From: Acidimicrobiia bacterium
GTDB lineage: Bacteria > Actinomycetota > Acidimicrobiia > Acidimicrobiales > Bin134
Direction: 5' to 3'
NCBI GenBank assembly: GCA_009843565.1
Contig: VYDF01000066.1
Location: 1-6,453, forward strand
DNA: 6,453 nucleotides
The position numbers were made by a program, and so were the translations under genes. This document shows positions 1 to 5,396 of the stretch, piece after piece. Within the stretch, counting starts at the first letter, position 1. Each line of letters begins with the position of its first letter. The notes under the pieces are model-generated. The model did not search any database, was not told where the DNA came from, and saw only the letters and a program-made list of their open reading frames with translations.

Positions 1-304
1 ATCCCGACAGGCCACCGGGCTTGCGCAGCGTCTCGAACAGGTCGGTCCGCCCGGTCAGCATCTTGTGCACGTAGGCCTGGTGGCCGGTGTCCCACAGGAT
101 GATGTCGCGGGGAGAATCGAACACCAGGTGAAGGGCCAGTGTCAGCTCCACCACACCCAGGTTGGAGCCCAGGTGGCCTCCATTGGTGTTGACCGTTTCG
201 ACGATCAACTCGCGAATCTCCTCAGCCAGTTCGGTCAATTCCTCGTCACCCAGGCGGCGCAGATCAGCCGGACAGATGATCCTCTGAAGATGATTGGTGT
301 CCAT
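1..304 (-). CDS. dxs: 1-deoxy-D-xylulose-5-phosphate synthase, N-terminal part (cut by left window edge)
   Basis: This cytosolic ThDP enzyme condenses pyruvate with glyceraldehyde 3-phosphate to give 1-deoxy-D-xylulose 5-phosphate, the first step of the MEP isoprenoid pathway; the product also feeds thiamine and pyridoxal synthesis in many bacteria. Reading leftward from an ATG at 304-302, 101 codons are visible out of a usual total of about 620-640. The start has the family look: PADLRRL at residues 12-18, the block [18 protein letters not shown] at 42-59 with the cofactor-site histidine H44, then [16 protein letters not shown] at 71-86 and the start of the RKPGGLSG segment at 94-101. The start is well supported by a purine-rich Shine-Dalgarno just upstream. 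It lies 29 bp after the PAP2 gene on the same strand and is probably the distal visible gene of that operon. The catalytic and C-terminal domains lie outside the window, so intactness cannot be judged. Confidence 0.95.
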   Translation of the reverse strand, partial: MDTNHLQRIICPADLRRLGDEELTELAEEIRELIVETVNTNGGHLGSNLGVVELTLALHLVFDSPRDIILWDTGHQAYVHKMLTGRTDLFETLRKPGGLSG

Positions 305-314
305 TTCCCTCCCT
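305..314 (-). promoter_or_regulatory. Ribosome binding site of dxs
   Basis: Read on the minus strand, the bases before the dxs ATG are AGGGAGGGAA. The GGAG core (309-312) is 4 nt from the start codon. This strong Shine-Dalgarno fixes the dxs start and shows that dxs can recruit ribosomes independently of the upstream PAP2 gene. Confidence 0.7.
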
Positions 315-333
315 GCGGGTTGGGGGTTTCAGG

Positions 334-1116
334 TTACTCGCGGTCCCGCCACGCGTGGTAGCCCCGTGCCGCCGCCCAGCCCACACCCAGCGCGCCCAAC
401 CCTCCCGCTGCGTCGATCCAATAGTGGTTGGCGGTCACCACAATGGCGAACAGGGTGAGCCAGGGATAGGCGGCAATGGCCCATTTCCCGACCGGATGGA
501 CCAGTTGCTTGCGCAGGGCCAGAAAGCACCACATGGCCCAGGCGAAGTGCAGGCTGGGCATGGCCGCGTACTGATTGGAGAGTGTTTCGGCAGCTCCTTC
601 GGTGAACGACCACAGCCCGCCCATCTCATGCACGGTGTCGATGTAGCCGGTTTCGGGGAGGTCGCCGCCATAGCGGCCGCCCACCGAAAGCAGACGAGGG
701 GGCATCAGCGGGAACAGCGCGAAGCCCGCAAGGGCCGATCCGGTGGTCAAAAGCCCGGTGGTGCGCCAGAACGGGTAGTGCCGGGGGAAGCGCCAGTAGA
801 GCCAAATGAGGGTGAAGGCGGTCACCGCGAAATGGAAGAGGCCGTAGAACAGGTTCCAGAACTGGATGAACGACACCCACCCGATGAACAGGTCTTGGAG
901 ATCGCGCTCGAAGTACAGCCCAATGCTGCGCTCCCAGTCGATCACCAACAACGCGTTGGCCTGCGCCTCGGCCGGCCCCACCGCCGCAGAGCCGAATTGA
1001 TTGCGAACCCAGGAGTAGATGCCGTAGAAGGCGCCGATTACCGCCAGCTCCAGATACCAGCGGGGCCGGGTGCGGCTCTTGGATGCGACGCCCGGCTTGA
1101 GGGCCGACAGTGCCAT
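334..1116 (-). CDS. PAP2-superfamily (Aur1/inositolphosphotransferase-like) membrane protein
   Basis: This 260-residue polytopic membrane protein is a member of the PAP2 acid phosphatase/phosphotransferase superfamily, closest in style to the Aur1/inositolphosphorylceramide-synthase-like branch (Pfam PAP2_3). About six hydrophobic segments are visible, roughly at residues 22-37, 75-95, 96-109, 119-138, 186-202 and 212-250. Motif 1 is replaced by PLMPPRLL (136-143). Motif 2 is MPSLH (186-190), with H190 in place of the PSGH histidine. Motif 3 is reduced to ANHYWID (229-235), keeping H231 and D235 but lacking the SR pair. The expected chemistry is phosphate-ester cleavage or phosphoryl-head-group transfer on a lipid at the membrane face; the substrate is unknown. 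It starts with ATG 21 bp after the flippase-like gene, with only a weak Shine-Dalgarno, so translation may depend on the upstream gene. The C-terminus, YHAWRDRE, is short and charged. The family is clear; the exact activity is not. Confidence 0.88.
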   Translation of the reverse strand: MALSALKPGVASKSRTRPRWYLELAVIGAFYGIYSWVRNQFGSAAVGPAEAQANALLVIDWERSIGLYFERDLQDLFIGWVSFIQFWNLFYGLFHFAVTAFTLIWLYWRFPRHYPFWRTTGLLTTGSALAGFALFPLMPPRLLSVGGRYGGDLPETGYIDTVHEMGGLWSFTEGAAETLSNQYAAMPSLHFAWAMWCFLALRKQLVHPVGKWAIAAYPWLTLFAIVVTANHYWIDAAGGLGALGVGWAAARGYHAWRDRE

Positions 1117-1137
1117 CGCTACGACAGCGGCCTGCGG

Positions 1138-2175
1138 TCAGCGCCCATGGCGAGAGCGCGAGGCCCGTTGCCAATACTGGCCGCCGAACACCAGCGTCGG
1201 CAGCCCCACCAGGCTGGCGGCCACGGTCAGGAAATACAGCAGCAGCCCCATGGCGATGGCCTGCTCGTCGATCACGCCCAGGTCGTGGAGGAACAGCACC
1301 AACGCACCCTCCCGCAGGCCGAGTCCTCCCAGTGCAATGGGCAGCACTTGGATAATGAGCACCGCGGGGATGAACGCCATCAGCTCGATGGGCCCCAGGC
1401 CGTTGATTCCCACCGCCTTGGCGGCGCATCCCGCGGCGGCCAGCATGATCGCCTGGTAGGCGAAGGCGGTGATGAGCACTCGGCCGGTGTCGCGGGGCTT
1501 GGCCCGCAGCTCGTCGATGCCCATGTGCAGTCCGTTGACGAAGCGGACCCAGCCGTTGCGCCTGCTGACCAGGCGGCCGAAGCGCTGATTGCCCACCAGC
1601 AGCAGGATCAGCCCGAGGGCCAGCAGGGTGAGACCGGCGGTGCTGGCCGCCACCCGAGTGGGGGCGCCCAGTCCCCGCAGCTCCTCGTCCAGCGCCAAAC
1701 CCACGAGGGTGAACACCGGCAGCACAATCCAACCGCTGAGCCGCTCCAACAGCACCGAGGCGAAGCTGTGGGGGCCGTCGCCGGTGTCGTTGGACAGACG
1801 TGACATCCGCAGCACGTCGCCGCCCACGGTGGTGGGCACGAAGTTGGAGATGAACATGCCCGCCATGTAGTGGGAGAACATGCGTCGGGGCTTCACTTGG
1901 AGCCCAAGGGCAACGGCCACCTCATACCAACGGGCGGTAGCGGCCATGTTGCCGGCCACAGTGAGCAAAAGCGCGCCCACCAGCCAGAACGGGGTGGCCG
2001 AATTGAAGTCGGGCCACAGCTTGTCGGCGTCGAACGAAGGCAGCCACCAGATCAACAAGAAGAACAGGCCCACACTGATGCCCACCCGGAGCACGATGCT
2101 GAGCACCCGGCGGGTGGTGTGCTTCTCAGTCAACCCTGGACTCGCTGACGTGTAGGTGTGACTCCGGGCACGCAC
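1138..2175 (-). CDS. Flippase-like integral membrane protein (LPG synthase transmembrane / YbhN family)
   Basis: This 345-residue protein has about eight predicted membrane helices (roughly 26-46, 62-85, 103-117, 149-163, 178-196, 232-256, 264-282 and 304-331). It matches the family of the transmembrane flippase domain of MprF, also called UPF0104/YbhN (Pfam LPG_synthase_TM). Hallmarks are FVPTTVGGDVLRMSRL (112-127), the ERLSGW segment (144-149) and LPIALGGLGLREGALVLFL (278-296). It lacks the cytosolic aminoacyltransferase domain of full MprF, so it is a stand-alone membrane unit. Such proteins are thought to move or bind lipids, often beside glycosyltransferases or lipid-modifying enzymes; no substrate is evident here. 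The listed start is GTG at 2175 with no good Shine-Dalgarno. The first 23 residues are polar and poorly conserved-looking, so a later TTG (codon 15, at 2133) or GTG (codon 24, at 2106) start is possible. It is the first gene of the minus-strand block, facing the ilvG-like gene. Confidence 0.88.
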   Translation of the reverse strand: MRARSHTYTSASPGLTEKHTTRRVLSIVLRVGISVGLFFLLIWWLPSFDADKLWPDFNSATPFWLVGALLLTVAGNMAATARWYEVAVALGLQVKPRRMFSHYMAGMFISNFVPTTVGGDVLRMSRLSNDTGDGPHSFASVLLERLSGWIVLPVFTLVGLALDEELRGLGAPTRVAASTAGLTLLALGLILLLVGNQRFGRLVSRRNGWVRFVNGLHMGIDELRAKPRDTGRVLITAFAYQAIMLAAAGCAAKAVGINGLGPIELMAFIPAVLIIQVLPIALGGLGLREGALVLFLHDLGVIDEQAIAMGLLLYFLTVAASLVGLPTLVFGGQYWQRASRSRHGR

Positions 2176-2216
2176 AACCGGTTGAGGCGGCCATCGGGGT
2201 CATTCGGTAAAGGCTA

Positions 2217-2245
2217 TTGCCCCGCCGCATCCCTGTGGATATTAC
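2217..2245 (+). promoter_or_regulatory. Candidate sigma-70-type promoter for the ilvG-like gene
   Basis: TTGCCC (2217-2222) and TATTAC (2240-2245) are separated by 17 bp, the ideal spacing for a housekeeping promoter. The predicted transcript would start near 2252, only a few bases before the ATG at 2256. It would thus be almost leaderless, which is common in actinobacteria. In that case the GGTGAGG sequence at 2246-2252 would not serve as a ribosome binding site. The match is partial, and this is a hypothesis only. Confidence 0.25.
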
Positions 2246-2252
2246 GGTGAGG
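2246..2252 (+). promoter_or_regulatory. Possible ribosome binding site that favours the ATG start of the ilvG-like gene
   Basis: GGTGAGG lies 3 nt before the ATG at 2256. The spacing is short but workable. It supports that ATG over the in-frame TTG at 2217, which would add 13 residues absent from related proteins as I recall them. Confidence 0.4.
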
Positions 2253-2255
2253 CGA

Positions 2256-3890
2256 ATGTCGGGAAATGAGGTGACCGGTCACGGGGGCGATCAGGTGCTG
2301 GCTGCGCTGGCTCCCTTCGGAGTCAAGGAGCTGTTCACCCTGTCGGGGGGCCATATCTTTCCGCTGTATGACGCCGCGGTGAAGAAGGGCGACGTGGTGC
2401 TCTACGACGTTCGCCACGAGCAGACCGCGGTGTTCGCAGCCGAGGCACTGGCCAAGCTGACCCGCCGCCCAGGGGTGGCCGCGGTCACCGCCGGTCCCGG
2501 GGTGACCAACTCGGTGAGCGCGGTGACTACTGCCTGGCTCAACGGCGCGCCGCTGGTGGTTCTGGGCGGTCGGGCCCCGGAGGCCCGCTGGGGGTCGGGG
2601 TCGCTCCAGGAACTGGACCACGTTCCCATCCTCGCCCCGGTCACCAAGCGCTCGCTCACCGCGGGGGGCGGTGACGATCTGGCCGCCGCCACCTACCGGG
2701 CCGTGCAGGCTGCCATGACCCCCCATCGAGGCCCGGTGTTCGTGGACTACCCCATGGATGTGCTGTTCTCCGAGGGGTCCGGCACCGTACCCGACGAGCC
2801 CATGCCGGTAGGCGAGGCTCCAGACCCCGACAAGGTGGCCGCGGTGGCCGACATGGTGGCCGCCGCCCAGCGTCCCGCCCTGTTGGTGGGCACCGACGTG
2901 TACTGGGACGGCGCTTGGGAAGCGCTGCGGGCCTGGGTGGAGGCCCAGCGGCTGCCAGCCTTCGCCAATGGCTTGGGCCGGGGGTGCCTGCCTGCCGATC
3001 ACGAGCTGTTCTTCAGCCGCACCCGGCGGATGCTGCGCTCCGACGCCGACCTGGTGATCGTGGCCGGTACCCCGCTCGACTTCCGGCTCTCTTTCGGGCG
3101 GTTCGGCGACGCCCAGGTGGTGCATCTCACTGACAGCGCCGAGTCGGTGTCTGCCCATGTGCCGACTGCGGCAACGGTTTCAGGCGACTTGGTCCAGATG
3201 CTGGCCGCGCTGGCCGATGGCCCTGCGCCGGCCCACCCCGCCGAGCGTGACCAGTGGGTGGCCCAGCTACGCGACGCGGAGAACTCGGCCCGGGCCGATG
3301 AGGAAGACCTGCTGACCACCGCCGCCGATCCGATCCTGCCCACCAGGGTGTACGGGGAGTTGCGCCAGGTGCTCGATCGGGACGCAGTGGTGATCGGCGA
3401 CGGCGGCGACTTCGTGTCCTATGCCGGTCGGTTCGTGGACTCCTATCTGCCGGGCCACTGGCTGGACCCCGGCCCCTACGGCTGCTTGGGTACCGGCCTG
3501 GGCTATGCCATGGCCGCCCGTGTGGCCCACCCCGACCGCCAGGTGGTGCTGATGCTGGGCGACGGAGCAGCCGGGTTCTCGCTGATGGACGCCGACTCGC
3601 TGGTGCGCCACAACCTGCCAGTGGCCATCGTGGTGGGCAACAACGGCTGCTGGGGCCTGGAGAAGCACCCCATGCGCCAGATGTACGGCTACGACGTGGC
3701 CGCCGATCTCCAAGAGGGGTGCCGCTACGACCAAGTGGTGTCTGCTCTGGGCGGCGCCGGCGAGACGGTGGAGCGCCCTGACGACATCGCCCCCGCCCTC
3801 AAGCGAGCCCTCGACTCCGGTGTGCCCTACGTGGTGAACGTGATCTGCGACCCCGAGCACGCCTACCCCCGCCGTTCCAACTTGGGCTGA
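2256..3890 (+). CDS. ilvG: Acetolactate-synthase-like thiamine-diphosphate enzyme (mycobacterial IlvG type)
   Basis: This 544-residue ThDP-dependent enzyme has the usual three-domain order. The N-terminal pyrimidine-binding domain (about 5-170) includes FTLSGGHIFPLYD (27-39) and RHEQTAVFAAE (53-63), with E55 as the likely cofactor-activating glutamate. A central domain spans about 190-340. The C-terminal diphosphate-binding domain (about 360-530) has the metal/ThDP motif from GDG (435-437) to NN (462-463). The whole protein resembles mycobacterial IlvG (Rv1820), including the ending AYPRRSNLG. Annotation as acetolactate synthase would imply branched-chain amino acid synthesis from pyruvate. 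However, the residues after NN read GCWGLEKHPM instead of the GMVxQWQ signature of true acetohydroxyacid synthases, and no regulatory subunit gene (ilvN) is adjacent. It may therefore be a different carboligase, lyase or decarboxylase related to oxalyl-CoA decarboxylase and 2-hydroxyacyl-CoA lyase. The ATG at 2256 is preferred over an upstream TTG. The family is certain; the substrate is not. Confidence 0.9.
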   Translation: MSGNEVTGHGGDQVLAALAPFGVKELFTLSGGHIFPLYDAAVKKGDVVLYDVRHEQTAVFAAEALAKLTRRPGVAAVTAGPGVTNSVSAVTTAWLNGAPLVVLGGRAPEARWGSGSLQELDHVPILAPVTKRSLTAGGGDDLAAATYRAVQAAMTPHRGPVFVDYPMDVLFSEGSGTVPDEPMPVGEAPDPDKVAAVADMVAAAQRPALLVGTDVYWDGAWEALRAWVEAQRLPAFANGLGRGCLPADHELFFSRTRRMLRSDADLVIVAGTPLDFRLSFGRFGDAQVVHLTDSAESVSAHVPTAATVSGDLVQMLAALADGPAPAHPAERDQWVAQLRDAENSARADEEDLLTTAADPILPTRVYGELRQVLDRDAVVIGDGGDFVSYAGRFVDSYLPGHWLDPGPYGCLGTGLGYAMAARVAHPDRQVVLMLGDGAAGFSLMDADSLVRHNLPVAIVVGNNGCWGLEKHPMRQMYGYDVAADLQEGCRYDQVVSALGGAGETVERPDDIAPALKRALDSGVPYVVNVICDPEHAYPRRSNLG

Positions 3891-3908
3891 GATCTTGGCG
3901 AAGCCCTG

Positions 3909-3938
3909 TTCTCAGTTTGGGAAGGGGGTGGGTAGGCT
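3909..3938 (+). promoter_or_regulatory. Weak candidate promoter upstream of tldD
   Basis: In the 74-bp gap after the ilvG-like gene, TAGGCT (3933-3938) is an actinobacterial-looking -10 element, with a poor -35, TTCTCA (3909-3914), 18 bp upstream. A transcript from here would begin near 3945 and include the tldD ribosome binding site. The gap shows no terminator hairpin, so read-through from the ilvG-like gene is equally possible. Confidence 0.2.
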
Positions 3939-3954
3939 ACGGCGGCAAGACAAA

Positions 3955-3962
3955 GGGAGAGG
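3955..3962 (+). promoter_or_regulatory. Ribosome binding site of tldD
   Basis: GGGAGAGG, with its GGAG core at 3956-3959, is 5 nt before the GTG at 3965. It selects this GTG over the in-frame TTG at 3917, which would add 16 residues unlike TldD N-termini. Confidence 0.7.
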
Positions 3963-3964
3963 CT

Positions 3965-5356
3965 GTGATCGACGAGTCTGTTGTTGCCGACACGCTGTCG
4001 GAGGCGTTGAAAACCGGGGGCGAGTTCGCCGAGGTCTTCGTGGAGGACCGGCGATCTTCGTCGGCCCTGCTGGACGACGGCAAGGTGGAGGAGCTGAGCT
4101 CGGGGCGCACCCGGGGAGCGGGAATCCGCGTTGTGGTGGGGGACACCACCGGCTTCGCCCACACCTCTGATCTGACCGAGGCCGGCTTGGCCAAGGCGGC
4201 TCGGGCCGCGGCCTCGGCCGCTCGGGGCGGAGGCGGGGGCCACCAGGTGGTGGCCCTTAATCGGGTAGATGCGCCTGCGCCCCAAGAGGTGCAAGTGCTG
4301 CCCGAGACGGTGGCCAAAGGGACCAAGGTGGAGCTGCTGGGCCGGGCCGACGAGGCCGCCCGCGCCGCCGGATCGGCCATCACCCAGGTGTCGGCCCGCT
4401 ACGCCGACGGGCGCCGCCGCATTCTGGTGGCCAACAGCGACGGGCTGCTGGCCGGAGACGACCAGGTGCGCACCCGCTTTGCGGTGTCGTGCGTGGCGGT
4501 GGGCGACACCGGCATGCAGACGGGGTTCGAGAGCGTGGGCCGCCCCATCGGCTTCGAGCTGTTCGACGAGTACGAGGTGGACGCTCTGGCCCGCACCGCG
4601 GCCAATCGGGCGCTCACCAAGCTGGCCGCCCAGCCTGCCCCCAGCGGCTCGATGCCGGTGGTGATCGGCCCCGGCGGCGGCGGGGTGCTGTTCCACGAGG
4701 CTTGCGGCCACGGGCTCGAGGCCGACTTGGTGGCCAAGCAAGCATCGGTGTTCCGCAACCGGGTGGGTGAGCAGGTGGCCCACCCCGAGGTCACCCTCAT
4801 CGACGACGGGACCATGGCCCGGGAGTGGGGGGCCTACGCCATCGACGACGAGGGCCGACCGGCCCAGCGCAACGTGCTCATCGAGAACGGCGTGCTCACC
4901 GACTACATGTGGGACCTGCTGCGGGCCCGCAAGGAGGGCCGGGAGAGCTCGGGCAACGGCCGCCGCCAGAGCTACCAGCACCTGCCCATGGTGCGGATGA
5001 CCAACACCTACCTGGCCAACGGGTCCGAGGATCCCGCCGACATCATCGCCGCCACCGAACGGGGCGTGTATGTGGCCCACTTGGGCGGGGGCCAGGTGAA
5101 CACCGCCACCGGCGACTTCGTGTTCGGCATGAGCGAGGCCTATCTGATTGAGAACGGCGAGATCGGCCCCCCGATCCGGGAGGGCAACCTCATCGGCAAC
5201 GGTCCCGAGGTGCTGGCCGGCATCGAGGCCCTGGGCAACGACTTCGCTATGGGATCGCCGGGCACCTGCGGCAAGGATGGCCAGGGCGTCCCGGTGGGCG
5301 ACGGCACTCCCACGCTGCGGGTGGCGTCGATGACCATCGGCGGAACCGCGGCGTGA
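3965..5356 (+). CDS. tldD: Metalloprotease TldD
   Basis: This is the catalytic subunit of the TldD/TldE zinc protease, a cytosolic heterodimer that degrades unfolded or short peptides. In Enterobacteria it matures microcin B17 by removing its leader and helps degrade the antitoxin CcdA. The 463-residue product has normal family length. The N-terminal regulatory domain occupies about 1-220, including GRTRGAGIRVVVGDTTGFAHTS (47-68, a conserved substrate-channel segment). The catalytic domain follows. It carries the zinc-site motif HEACGH (244-249), with H244, E245 and H248 followed by GLEADLVAK. The third zinc ligand is C435 in GTCGKDGQGVPVGDG (433-447), and the GGTA tail completes the fold. 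All catalytic residues are present, so it should be active. The GTG start is set by a good Shine-Dalgarno. tldE follows 40 bp downstream, consistent with co-expression of the two subunits. No RiPP precursor or modification enzyme is visible nearby, so the substrate is unknown. Confidence 0.96.
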   Translation: MIDESVVADTLSEALKTGGEFAEVFVEDRRSSSALLDDGKVEELSSGRTRGAGIRVVVGDTTGFAHTSDLTEAGLAKAARAAASAARGGGGGHQVVALNRVDAPAPQEVQVLPETVAKGTKVELLGRADEAARAAGSAITQVSARYADGRRRILVANSDGLLAGDDQVRTRFAVSCVAVGDTGMQTGFESVGRPIGFELFDEYEVDALARTAANRALTKLAAQPAPSGSMPVVIGPGGGGVLFHEACGHGLEADLVAKQASVFRNRVGEQVAHPEVTLIDDGTMAREWGAYAIDDEGRPAQRNVLIENGVLTDYMWDLLRARKEGRESSGNGRRQSYQHLPMVRMTNTYLANGSEDPADIIAATERGVYVAHLGGGQVNTATGDFVFGMSEAYLIENGEIGPPIREGNLIGNGPEVLAGIEALGNDFAMGSPGTCGKDGQGVPVGDGTPTLRVASMTIGGTAA

Positions 5357-5385
5357 TCGGTCGGCGACGGGGGCCAAACATCGAC

Positions 5386-5389
5386 AGGA
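5386..5389 (+). promoter_or_regulatory. Ribosome binding site of tldE
   Basis: AGGA lies 7 nt before the GTG at 5397, an ordinary Shine-Dalgarno spacing. It decides the start of tldE inside the 40-bp gap after tldD. Confidence 0.55.
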
Positions 5390-5396
5390 TCGCAGC

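Larger units (their letters stand above)
2176..2255. promoter_or_regulatory. Divergent intergenic region between the two gene blocks
   Basis: These 80 bp separate the minus-strand flippase-like gene from the plus-strand ThDP enzyme, so promoters for both directions should lie here or within the first codons. It is less G+C-rich than the genes, with stretches such as GGTAAAGGCTATT and GGATATTACGG. A perfect 10-bp palindrome, CAACCGGTTG (2175-2184), touches the GTG start of the flippase-like gene and could be an operator half or simply chance. I could not find a convincing -35/-10 pair for the minus strand. Confidence 0.5.

Noticed and set aside
355..1803. Long open frame of 482 codons on the plus strand
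   Set aside because: It lies antisense to parts of both the PAP2 and flippase-like genes and crosses their boundary. Its translation is rich in G, Q, H, E and R with no domain. It is a by-product of high G+C codon use on the other strand.
2126..2194. Small minus-strand ORF (22 codons, two cysteines) before the flippase-like gene as a regulatory leader peptide
   Set aside because: It has no ribosome binding site, no terminator/antiterminator structure that I can see, and only two Cys codons. An ORF of this length is expected by chance.
2214..3158. Minus-strand open frame of 314 codons opposite the ilvG-like gene
   Set aside because: It is fully overlapped by the conserved N-terminal and central domains of the ThDP enzyme, and its translation is Gly/His-rich without domains.
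3891..3964. Possible terminator or riboswitch between the ilvG-like gene and tldD
   Set aside because: Only a 3-bp GGC-GAA-GCC hairpin is visible, there is no U-tract, and 74 bp is too short for a known riboswitch with an expression platform.
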